Source of the DNA: UBA4459 sp036351335
Lineage (GTDB): Bacteria; Bacteroidota; Bacteroidia; Bacteroidales; F082
Direction of reading: 5' to 3'
Assembly: GCA_036351335.1 (NCBI GenBank)
Contig: JAZBOW010000120.1
Coordinates: forward strand, 1-21,357
Length of the DNA: 21,357 nt
Below, in pieces: positions 1 to 7,792 of this stretch. A program made the position numbers and the translations under genes. Below the pieces are notes generated by a model. That model saw nothing but the letters and a program-made list of their open reading frames with translations, did no database searches and was not told where the DNA came from. The first letter of the stretch is position 1. Every line of letters starts with the position of its first letter.

Positions 1-200
1 GCCACATCATAACTTCCTGCTGCATTAAACTGCACTTGTGGATTCTGATGGCTTGCACTGGTACCACCAACATAGGTTACGGTGTTAGGTGTAAATACCC
101 ATGCCCAGGAAGTAGGTGTATTTGTAGACAAGTCGGTAAAGGTTACTGTTTGTCCGATGGTTGGTGCCTGGTCATCGGCGCTGAAATCAGCCACCGGCGC
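1..200 (-). repeat. Second PKD repeat unit, cut by the window edge
   Basis: This is a partial copy of the 270-bp unit at 201-470. It encodes the same TVTFTDLSTNTPTSWAWVF core and the QNPQVQFNAAGSYDV strand. The array may contain further copies to the left. Confidence 0.8.
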
Positions 201-2927
201 TGGAATTGCCGCGTTAATATAATTGACTTTAGTTTCGACATCCGATCCACCGGCATTTGTAGCGGTCAAAGACACATCATAGCTGCCAGCGGCATTGAAT
301 TGCACCTGGGGGTTTTGTGAGTTGGCATTGGTGCCACCCACATAAGTTACTGTACCTGGAGTAAATACCCACGCCCAGGAAGTAGGCGTATTGGTAGAAA
401 GATCAGTAAAGGTTACTGTTTGCCCAATGGTAGGTGTTTGATTGTCTGCACTGAATTCAGCCACAGGTGCAGCCACCCCGGTATATAAGTCGGACTCCCA
501 AAGACCTCTACCAAATGTAGCTGCTCTGAGCCTGCTGTTTGTTGGATTGGCATCATAATATATTTCTAATTCGGTTACAACTACATTGGGTAATCCTGTA
601 GAAAACGGCACCCAATTGGCACCACCCACCTTCACATATACGCCAACATCTGTAGCTGCATATAGTTCATCCTGCACTGAATTCTGTTTATTTTGAATCA
701 CACACATGGTGGGTAATAAAGGCAATCCTGTTGAAATATTCGTCCAACTACTACCACCGTTTGTAGATTGATATACGCTGTGTGTATTATATTCGCCAAA
801 TGAAACCCAAACCGTATTGGGATCCGTATCTTTAACACTGATATATGTTATTTGGGATGATCCTACAGGTAAGGTTCCGGTGATATTACTCCAGTTTCCT
901 GCTCCGCCTCCGACAGTTGTTCTCCAGATATTTGATAAAGTAGCCACATAAATGTAATTGGAGTTTGAGGGGGCAATGGCTACTGAGCGAAGTTTAGTGC
1001 CACCCGTTAAACCCGAAGTTAAAGTTGCCCAATTATTGCCCTGATTAGTTGATTTATATACTTCGTTACATCCTACGATGAGTGTATTATTATTATTAGG
1101 ATCCATTGCATATGGAGTAACCCAAGCTGATGTAGAAGATCCTGCTGCAGGACCAATTTGGGTCCATGATCCCCCATGATTGGTTGTACGTCGAATATCT
1201 CCGAAATATAAAGTACCATATTGGGTGTTTATATTGGTATAATCCACAATACATTCCATGCCATCCCCACCTATTTCATCTGTCCATGAGCCAGAAGAAT
1301 ATACTTTTGTGCCGTTATCCTGTAATCCGGTAATCACTTCACTGGAAGAAGATTGTCCAACGCCCAGCCTGTATAGCTGGCTGATAACCATCGAGTTTGT
1401 AAGGTCTGTCCATGAACTCCCGCCATTTGTTGTTTTATACAAACCTCCATCGTTACATAAAAACAGGTTGGATGTACCCGGTTGGTATGCCATAAAATGC
1501 TGGTCTGCATGTACAGTGGTTGCCGTCCCACCGCAAGTACCCGACCAATGTGTGTTAATATTCCAAGAACTTCCACCATTAGTTGATTTCCAAGTGTTAA
1601 CACCACCTATAAATACAGTATTGGCGTTGGAGGGGTCGGCAATGATGCACAGGTCGTAAGCACCTTGTCCACCGCCAGAGTTGCTTGAACAATCCCAATT
1701 AAGTAAATTTGTATTTGTTCCGTTGTAAGTGTAAACAGATGAAAAACTTACCCCTGTATTAGTAGATCTTTCAATTGAACTTAGACCGCCATTATTATTA
1801 GGATTGGTATTGATATCCGAAACAATAGCATATACATAGGCGCTATTTGCAGCTGTTACCGCAATATCTACTCTGTACTCTGATGAGGCAAATGTTTTAC
1901 TGACATTCCAGTTAGTACCTCCGTTGGTTGTATAGTATATTTTAGGGCTACCCCAGTAATCAATTGTAGAAGCGTACAATATGGAACTATTGGCGGGGTT
2001 TATCTCCATATCAATAAAATTTCCTGATTGCTGTTGTGTCCAATTTGTTCCGCCATTGGTAGTTTTATAAATACCAACAGAAGTAGCTGCATAAATGGTT
2101 TGATTCCCGGAATTGGGATCAAGAATTAAACGGGAAACCAGGTTTTTCTGGCTGGCAGACCAGGATAAACCGGTTGTGTTCCATGTGGTTCCGCCATCGG
2201 TAGATTTGAGGACACCTACACTATTATTATCATTGCTTTGTTGCCCACCCAGTGACCATAAGCTTCCTCCATCTTTATCGCCGGTTGCGATATATAAAAT
2301 ATCGGGTGTACCACTAATAACAATAATATCGCTTACACCAAGCACTGCATTTTGATCACCCAACGGCACCCATGTGCTGCCGCCATTCGTTGTTTTCCAA
2401 ATGCCACCGGACGCGGCACCGGCGTATATGGTATTGTTATCACCAGGTCGAAAGGCTACACAGTTAAGGCGGCCGATTCCGGCGTAACCTCCACCAGATG
2501 AACTTGGTCCCATAGAGGTCCAATTTCCAGAAGGGCTTCTTAAGCCTCCCGGATTTTCAAGGAGATATTTTTGATATTCATCAGCTGCACTGGTCGTTGG
2601 AAATGCGCCCGTTTGAGGATTAACGCGTGTTTCCCAATACCACTCCCAACGCTTAAACTGTTTCCAGTATGGTGCTTTTACCCGTTCACCATTTTGAATA
2701 TAATACCCGTTTTCAACCTGGTAGGGATCCCAATAATCGTTAAAGGCTTTTTGGTAATCGTGTAAAGTTAAGGTTCCGTTTTGTGCTTTGGTTGGTGGCA
2801 GACTTTCAAACCAGGCTTGTGATTGTAAGAAATGGGTTGAAATGATGGCTGCTAACAAAAGAACAACCCTAAGCATTACGCTTTTTGCTTTCTGGATTTT
2901 CATGACTTGCTTTGTTTTCGATTTCAT
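1..2927 (-). CDS. Secreted Asp-box beta-propeller protein with PKD repeats, C-terminus off the window (partial)
   Basis: The frame is open from the ATG ending at 2927 to the left edge (975 codons visible, no stop), so the C-terminus is missing. A signal peptide covers about residues 1-39 (hydrophobic VVLLLAAIISTHFL, then QSQA). An in-frame ATG ending at 2903 is an equally possible start. A Trp-rich N-terminal segment (WKQFKRWEWYWE) follows. About nine Asp-box (BNR) motifs of the type KTTNGGSTW, KSTDGGTTW and RTTNHGGSW come next, which marks a sortilin/VPS10-like beta-propeller. From residue 820 there are PKD domains in 90-residue units (TVTFTDLS, then GSYDV). Such proteins in Bacteroidota are usually exported to the surface by the type IX system. 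A sorting domain is expected but lies outside the window. It is a clear paralogue of the next gene upstream, and both are transcribed leftwards. The substrate or ligand is unknown. Asp-box propellers include sialidases, but I see no sialidase catalytic set. Confidence 0.9.
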   Translation of the reverse strand, partial: MKSKTKQVMKIQKAKSVMLRVVLLLAAIISTHFLQSQAWFESLPPTKAQNGTLTLHDYQKAFNDYWDPYQVENGYYIQNGERVKAPYWKQFKRWEWYWETRVNPQTGAFPTTSAADEYQKYLLENPGGLRSPSGNWTSMGPSSSGGGYAGIGRLNCVAFRPGDNNTIYAGAASGGIWKTTNGGSTWVPLGDQNAVLGVSDIIVISGTPDILYIATGDKDGGSLWSLGGQQSNDNNSVGVLKSTDGGTTWNTTGLSWSASQKNLVSRLILDPNSGNQTIYAATSVGIYKTTNGGTNWTQQQSGNFIDMEINPANSSILYASTIDYWGSPKIYYTTNGGTNWNVSKTFASSEYRVDIAVTAANSAYVYAIVSDINTNPNNNGGLSSIERSTNTGVSFSSVYTYNGTNTNLLNWDCSSNSGGGQGAYDLCIIADPSNANTVFIGGVNTWKSTNGGSSWNINTHWSGTCGGTATTVHADQHFMAYQPGTSNLFLCNDGGLYKTTNGGSSWTDLTNSMVISQLYRLGVGQSSSSEVITGLQDNGTKVYSSGSWTDEIGGDGMECIVDYTNINTQYGTLYFGDIRRTTNHGGSWTQIGPAAGSSTSAWVTPYAMDPNNNNTLIVGCNEVYKSTNQGNNWATLTSGLTGGTKLRSVAIAPSNSNYIYVATLSNIWRTTVGGGAGNWSNITGTLPVGSSQITYISVKDTDPNTVWVSFGEYNTHSVYQSTNGGSSWTNISTGLPLLPTMCVIQNKQNSVQDELYAATDVGVYVKVGGANWVPFSTGLPNVVVTELEIYYDANPTNSRLRAATFGRGLWESDLYTGVAAPVAEFSADNQTPTIGQTVTFTDLSTNTPTSWAWVFTPGTVTYVGGTNANSQNPQVQFNAAGSYDVSLTATNAGGSDVETKVNYINAAIPAPVADFSADDQAPTIGQTVTFTDLSTNTPTSWAWVFTPNTVTYVGGTSASHQNPQVQFNAAGSYDV
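201..470 (-). repeat. First PKD repeat unit (270 bp) in the left propeller gene
   Basis: This unit encodes 90 residues beginning APVAEFSADNQTPTIG. A second unit begins at base 200 (APVADFSADDQAPTIG) and continues to the window edge. Over the 66 codons that can be compared, 7 amino acids differ while about 32 codons differ only synonymously. The protein repeat is therefore well kept although the DNA has drifted. Confidence 0.85.
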
Positions 2928-2969
2928 TTTATACGAATAAACACTTTAAGGGTTTATAAGTACAAAAGA

Positions 2970-3000
2970 CAAATATCGGATTATTCTTGATAAAAGTCAA
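2970..3000 (-). promoter_or_regulatory. Candidate promoter of the left propeller gene
   Basis: On the minus strand there is a TTG (bases 3000-2998), a 20-base spacer, then GATATTTG (2977-2970). This is one mismatch from the Bacteroidota consensus TTG-N17-23-TAnnTTTG. Transcription would start roughly 36 bases before the ATG at 2927. The spacer and the -33 element lie inside the inverted repeat at 2984-3003. Confidence 0.35.
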
Positions 3001-3003
3001 GAA
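2984..3003. repeat. Perfect 7-bp inverted repeat between the propeller genes
   Basis: TTCTTGA and TCAAGAA are separated by 6 bases. The repeat overlaps the candidate -33 element of the left propeller gene, so it could be an operator. As a terminator of the upstream gene it would be weak, because on the minus strand no U-run follows it. Confidence 0.35.
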
Positions 3004-3095
3004 AAAAGAAATTTTTAAACTTAAATTAACAAAGAGTGCACGAATGACAGTAAAATTCAATTCTATATGCGGTCATATACGCTAGTATACAGGCG

Positions 3096-6000
3096 CTATT
3101 TTACGATCAATTTTCTATTTACTGTAATCAGATTTTCATTTTCATCCTTAAGAGATATGCGTGTAATATATATACTTTTTGGTAAAACAGAAGTTACACG
3201 CACTTTGTGGCCCGTTGTATTTTCAAGAAAGATAAGGCTACCATCCACTTTGAGGATTTCAATTTTTTGAATAGTTGACGAACTTTCTATTGTGAAAGAT
3301 CCATTGCCGGGATTTGGATACATTTTGACCAGCTTATCTTCAGGTGAAAAGTTTTTAATGCCTACGCATTCATCCACAAATATAGAATCCTGTGCCATCG
3401 TTTCACAATCATTTGCATCCATGTAGGTGTAAGTGATAACGTTCCAGCCCGGCTCTGCTTCTTCCGGTGAGAAAAGGCCACCTGTTGTAACCGCATTGCC
3501 ACTATAAGTGCCACCCTCAGGAACGGCAGTTAACTGTACCGGTGGTTCCAGTTGGTTGCAAAGTTGTTCCGGCCAATCACCCAGTGTAATTTCCGGTAAT
3601 GGCAGCACGCTAACCGTAATCGAATTTGATTCCGTTTGATTGCCATCTGATACTTCAACGTCATACACCGTTGTCGTTTCCGGATTTACTGTTGGATTTT
3701 CAATACCTGAAGTAAATCCCTCAGGATCAGAGGTCCAGTTATAGGATATGATCTCTGCACCACCGTTTACATTAACTCCTAACTGACTTGCATCTCCTAT
3801 ACAGATCGTTTCCGGTTCAGCTGTTGCTGTTACGGAAAGAAAGTCGACGGTATGTATGTAGTCAATAAGGGTTTTCGCATCAGAAGCTATATCATTGGTG
3901 GCAGTTAATTTAACAGTATAATTACTGATTTCATCAAATCTTACTACCGGATTTTGAGAAGTGGCACCTGTTCCTTCAAGATATGTAATTGTATTAGGCG
4001 TAAACTCCCAATCCCATTCGTCGGGTGTGTTGGAAGATAAATCGGTGAATGTGACAGTATCTTCTATGGTTGGAATGAGATTGTCGGCTACAAAATTGGC
4101 GATGGGCGCTCCTTCAAGTCCATATAGATCAGACTCCCAAACACCCCTTCCGTAAGTAGCAGCGCGTATCCGGCTGTTTTCCTCATTTTCTTCATCATAA
4201 TAAATTTCCAATTCTGTAACATTTACATTGGGCAACCCATCAAAAAATGGCACCCAGTCTTCATCTCCCAATTTCACATATACGCCCACATCTGTTCCAG
4301 CATATAATTCAACTTCTTCTGTGTTTAAACGGTTCTGAATCACGCAATTTACCGGAAGTTCGGGTAAACCTGTTGAAATATTGGTCCATGTGGTTCCGCC
4401 ATCGGTGGTTTCATACACACCAAGTGAGTTAAACCCGCTCATTGAAACCCATGCTGTATTGGGATCATTGGCTTTTACGGAGATAAAAGTAATACTTGCA
4501 GAGCCTGTAGGTAATGAATTTGTGATGTTCGACCATGAAAGACCATTAAACCTGTAAAGTGTCGTTCTGGTAGCTGCATAAATGTAGTCAGAATTGGATT
4601 TTGAAATAGACAACGACCTTAAAGTGCTGCCACTCCAATTGGATATTTTTGTCCAGCTATTACCCCGGTTAGTGGATTTCCACACATCCTGAAAACCTAC
4701 ATAGATAGTGTTGGGTTCATTCAGGTCCTGGATCATTGGGGTTACCCATGCAGCATTACCTGATATTGAATTTGAAATGTTGGTTGAACTGTTCCAGTGA
4801 TTGGTGGTCCTATAGATAGACCCGTAATACAATTCACCGTATTGCACCAATTCATTCGACCAGTCGATCATACAATCCATGCCATCACCACCGATCACAT
4901 CGTCCCAGTTGCCATAGATCATGGATTTGGTGCCATTGTCCTGAAGCCCTATAATGACATCATTGTCAACAGTTTGCGCGACACCAATTCGGTATGCCTG
5001 ACTGGTAACCAGTCCGCTGCCCAAATGGACCCAGTTATTACCACCATTGGTTGTTTTATAAATACCACCATCATTGCAATCAAAAAGGTTCGAAGTGCCC
5101 GGTTGATAAGTCAATGCATGTTTGTCGGCATGTGTGGTGGTAGCCGTACCGCTACAGGTACCTGACCAATGGGTATTGATCGACCAGGTATATCCGCCGT
5201 CCTGTGAGCGCCATGTGTTCACACCGCCAATAAATAACACGTCTGCATCAAATGGGTCAGAAGCAATACACAGGTCGTACCACCCTTGTCCACCTGAACC
5301 ACTACCATCGCAATTCCAGCCCAACATGTTTACACCATTGTAAGTGAGTGAAAAAGTAGCACCCCCGTCCGTTGATTTATAAATGCCGTACAAAGCGTTG
5401 CTTGAATTAGAAATGAGTGCGTATACAACTGACGGATTGTCTGCTGAAACGGCCAGTTCGGTTCTTTCGCCTGATGTATTCAGCACGCGATTACCCCAGC
5501 TCTGGCCACCGTCAAGGCTGCGGTACACATCACCGGAACTATTAGAACCGTACATCGTTGAATTGCTGCCCGGCTGAAATTCAATATCTTTAAAACTGAG
5601 TGAAGATAGCTGATCCCAGTTATCACCTCCATTAGTGGTTTTATATAATCCGACTGATGTAGCTGCCCAAATCGTATTCGGATCGTTCATATCCTGTAAT
5701 AACCGGTTGACCAAACGGTACTGATTTTGTTGCCAGTCGAGGTCGGTTGTTTGCCAGTTGGCACCTCCGTCTGTTGATTTTAACACACCTACCGAATAGG
5801 TGTCTGACGCATCTTTATCGCCGGTAGCCAGGTAGATGACCTCATTGCCTGATGCTGACTGAACAATGATATCACTTACGCCCAATGCTTCATTTTGATC
5901 ACCCATGGGCATCCAGCTATCTCCTCCATCTGTTGATTTCCATATTCCTCCGGCGGCTGCGCCCACATAAATCGTATTGTCATCGTCAGGATGAAAAGCC

Positions 6001-6443
6001 ACACAATTCAACCTGCCCAATCCTGCATATCCGCCACTTGTCGTGCTTGGACCCATGCTGGTCCAGTTGCCTTCAGGGCTTCGGTTTCCGGCAGTAGTTT
6101 TAAGGTATTGCTGAAATACTTTCCATGCGGTAGTATTTGGAAACAAACCTGTTGCCTCATCTACACGGTTTTCCCAATACCATTCCCAGCGTTTAAACTG
6201 TTTCCAACCTGTTGCTTTTATTTTTTCACCGTTTATATAGTAATATCCCCGGTCTAAGTCAAAGGGTTCCCAGTAATCATTAAAAGCTTTTTGGTAATCC
6301 TGTAGTGTTAATGTGCCGTTATCGATTTTTTCCTGTGGTAAGTTTTTACGCCATTCCTGTGCGTATGAATTCTGAATAGTAATAAAGAATAAGGAAAAAA
6401 CAAGTAAAGTAATAAGCCTGTTTTGAATAAGTAATTTTTTCAT
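3096..6443 (-). CDS. Type IX secreted Asp-box beta-propeller protein with PKD domain and sorting domain
   Basis: The protein has 1115 residues from the ATG ending at 6443. A longer in-frame start at 6482 adds 13 residues that spoil the signal peptide (MKKLLIQNRL, a hydrophobic stretch, then SYAQ). It carries the same Trp-rich N-terminal segment (WKQFKRWEWYWE) as its neighbour. Nine Asp-box motifs follow, such as KSTDGGDSW, RSLDGGQSW, RSQDGGYTW and ETTDGGTTW. Next come a PKD domain from about residue 779 (ANFVADN to TVKLTATN), one or two Ig-like/PKD-like domains up to about residue 1030, and a C-terminal type A sorting domain (MYPNPGNGSFTIE to NRKLIVK). It is therefore predicted to pass the outer membrane through the type IX system and be surface-attached or released. 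The catalytic role is unknown; a carbohydrate- or protein-binding propeller is likely. It is complete, and paralogous to the gene at 1-2927. Confidence 0.93.
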   Translation of the reverse strand: MKKLLIQNRLITLLVFSLFFITIQNSYAQEWRKNLPQEKIDNGTLTLQDYQKAFNDYWEPFDLDRGYYYINGEKIKATGWKQFKRWEWYWENRVDEATGLFPNTTAWKVFQQYLKTTAGNRSPEGNWTSMGPSTTSGGYAGLGRLNCVAFHPDDDNTIYVGAAAGGIWKSTDGGDSWMPMGDQNEALGVSDIIVQSASGNEVIYLATGDKDASDTYSVGVLKSTDGGANWQTTDLDWQQNQYRLVNRLLQDMNDPNTIWAATSVGLYKTTNGGDNWDQLSSLSFKDIEFQPGSNSTMYGSNSSGDVYRSLDGGQSWGNRVLNTSGERTELAVSADNPSVVYALISNSSNALYGIYKSTDGGATFSLTYNGVNMLGWNCDGSGSGGQGWYDLCIASDPFDADVLFIGGVNTWRSQDGGYTWSINTHWSGTCSGTATTTHADKHALTYQPGTSNLFDCNDGGIYKTTNGGNNWVHLGSGLVTSQAYRIGVAQTVDNDVIIGLQDNGTKSMIYGNWDDVIGGDGMDCMIDWSNELVQYGELYYGSIYRTTNHWNSSTNISNSISGNAAWVTPMIQDLNEPNTIYVGFQDVWKSTNRGNSWTKISNWSGSTLRSLSISKSNSDYIYAATRTTLYRFNGLSWSNITNSLPTGSASITFISVKANDPNTAWVSMSGFNSLGVYETTDGGTTWTNISTGLPELPVNCVIQNRLNTEEVELYAGTDVGVYVKLGDEDWVPFFDGLPNVNVTELEIYYDEENEENSRIRAATYGRGVWESDLYGLEGAPIANFVADNLIPTIEDTVTFTDLSSNTPDEWDWEFTPNTITYLEGTGATSQNPVVRFDEISNYTVKLTATNDIASDAKTLIDYIHTVDFLSVTATAEPETICIGDASQLGVNVNGGAEIISYNWTSDPEGFTSGIENPTVNPETTTVYDVEVSDGNQTESNSITVSVLPLPEITLGDWPEQLCNQLEPPVQLTAVPEGGTYSGNAVTTGGLFSPEEAEPGWNVITYTYMDANDCETMAQDSIFVDECVGIKNFSPEDKLVKMYPNPGNGSFTIESSSTIQKIEILKVDGSLIFLENTTGHKVRVTSVLPKSIYITRISLKDENENLITVNRKLIVK

Positions 6444-6461
6444 TTTATGATTTTTAATAGC

Positions 6462-6469
6462 CAAAATTA
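6462..6469 (-). promoter_or_regulatory. -7 box of the 3096-6443 gene
   Basis: On the minus strand this reads TAATTTTG, an exact TAnnTTTG match 18 bases before the chosen ATG at 6443. If it is used, the RNA would start inside the longer reading frame from 6482, which supports the shorter start. No TTG is visible at the expected -33 distance. Confidence 0.45.
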
Positions 6470-6612
6470 TATAGCACAACAAATGTCATATTAAAATACA
6501 CTCATCACTTCGTTTTTTATTCAAAATGAATAAAAATTAGACTGGTAAAACAAGTTTTTTTAAATTCTCCTCCAACAAGTTGTGTTAAGCATTTGACGCT
6601 GGCAATTCCTAT

Positions 6613-7722
6613 TTATTTATATATTTCGGCCAACTTTTTTTGCAAATCTTCACCCCTGAGATTTTTTTCAATGATAATACCTTCAGGGTCAAGCAGCAAA
6701 TTATGGGGAATGGAGCGCACGCCATAAAGTTTCCCGGCTGCACTATTCCACGATTGCAAATCAGATACCTGTGTCCATAGCAGGCCATCTTCCTCTATTG
6801 CCTTTTTCCAACTCTCCATATCCCTGTCTAAAGAAACGCCAAACACATCAAATCCCTGGTCGTGATATTCATTGTATGCTTCTACAATATTTGGGTTTTC
6901 GGCACGACAAGGCTGACACCAGGCTGCCCAAAAATCGACAAGCACATAATTTTTTCCTACGACTGATGATAGAGGAACCGGACTACCTTCAGGATCGTTC
7001 AGTGTAAAATCTACATAAGGTTGCCCAACAGCCACTTTTTTCAAAGCAACCACTTTATCGTTGAGGTCTTTTACATACCTGGAGCTCTGAATAGAAGGAT
7101 CCATTGCTTCATTCAGCTTATCGAGCTCTTCTAATTCGTAGGAATGGATATTGTTTAAAACCACAAAAATAGGAACCACACTTGTGCTATGCGCTATGGC
7201 ATAATCCATAAGAAATACTGATTTTTGTTTGCTCAACCTTTCATAATCTTCCTCAATTTGTGTCATTAAAAGTGTGTCATTTGAGCTTTGAGCAGTGCGG
7301 TAGTTCATGCCCAGCTGCCTTATTGCATTGGTAAAATTGTTTGTGGAATCGATAATATATGCAAACTCTTTGTGGGCCTCTGATCCTTCAACCGAACGGT
7401 CATTTGGATTTGCCACATTGGTAGTAATACTCATTTCTCCCGGTTCTACAAATGCCGGTAAATAATTCGACATATCTTTAATTTTTATATAAAAGAATTC
7501 AGGAAATTTTATTTCTCCCCTGAATACCGCCTTTCCAGATACAAGTTCGGCAGAATCAAATTTGATCCATTTATTATCAATTTGCTGTTCCATGTAAACC
7601 CAAGTGTCTTCAGCGCCATTGATGGTTAAATTTACGGTATAGGTAGTGGTATCTTTCTGATCAGTACAAGCTGAAAAAATTAAAATGGTACTCAAAGATA
7701 GAGCATAAAAAAAATAACGCAT
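6613..7722 (-). CDS. TlpA/ResA-type thioredoxin lipoprotein with DUF4369-like N-terminal domain
   Basis: The protein has 369 residues. A lipoprotein signal ends in FSAC, with lipidation at Cys19, so it should be tethered in the periplasm. Residues about 27-105 resemble the DUF4369 beta-domain common in Bacteroidota thiol proteins (YTVNLTINGAEDTWVYM). A helical middle region follows. Residues about 232-369 form an AhpC/TSA-Redoxin thioredoxin fold with FWAAWCQPC (Cys269 and Cys272) and the cis-proline loop RSIPH (Pro339). The family reduces disulfides of envelope proteins or supports cytochrome c maturation. The real partner here is unknown. The gene lies 70 bases downstream of another thioredoxin-fold gene (7793-9820) but has its own consensus promoter in that gap, so it need not depend on read-through. 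Confidence 0.93.
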   Translation of the reverse strand: MRYFFYALSLSTILIFSACTDQKDTTTYTVNLTINGAEDTWVYMEQQIDNKWIKFDSAELVSGKAVFRGEIKFPEFFYIKIKDMSNYLPAFVEPGEMSITTNVANPNDRSVEGSEAHKEFAYIIDSTNNFTNAIRQLGMNYRTAQSSNDTLLMTQIEEDYERLSKQKSVFLMDYAIAHSTSVVPIFVVLNNIHSYELEELDKLNEAMDPSIQSSRYVKDLNDKVVALKKVAVGQPYVDFTLNDPEGSPVPLSSVVGKNYVLVDFWAAWCQPCRAENPNIVEAYNEYHDQGFDVFGVSLDRDMESWKKAIEEDGLLWTQVSDLQSWNSAAGKLYGVRSIPHNLLLDPEGIIIEKNLRGEDLQKKLAEIYK

Positions 7723-7753
7723 GATATATATTGTTTGATGAATATTTAGTTTG

Positions 7754-7783
7754 CAAATCTAATAATACTAACCAATTCAACAA
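7754..7783 (-). promoter_or_regulatory. Consensus promoter of the TlpA-like gene
   Basis: On the minus strand there is a TTG (7783-7781), a 19-base spacer and TAGATTTG (7761-7754). This is a full match to the Bacteroidota TTG-N19-TAnnTTTG pattern. The predicted transcript start is about 25 bases before the ATG at 7722. It sits in the 70-base gap after the DUF255 gene. Confidence 0.6.
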
Positions 7784-7792
7784 GTTAATTCA

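Noticed and set aside
1258..1659. A 133-codon plus-strand open frame
   Set aside because: It lies wholly antisense to the left propeller gene, whose repeats leave long open frames on the other strand. The product has no recognisable motif or signal.
1..2927. The left propeller gene as a broken gene lacking a sorting domain
   Set aside because: The frame is uninterrupted to the window edge, so the missing C-terminus is a boundary effect and not a pseudogene.
4797..5343. Two overlapping plus-strand open frames of 122 and 73 codons
   Set aside because: Both are antisense shadows of the Asp-box region of the 3096-6443 gene. Their sequences mirror the ones antisense to the left paralogue, as expected from paralogous coding DNA.
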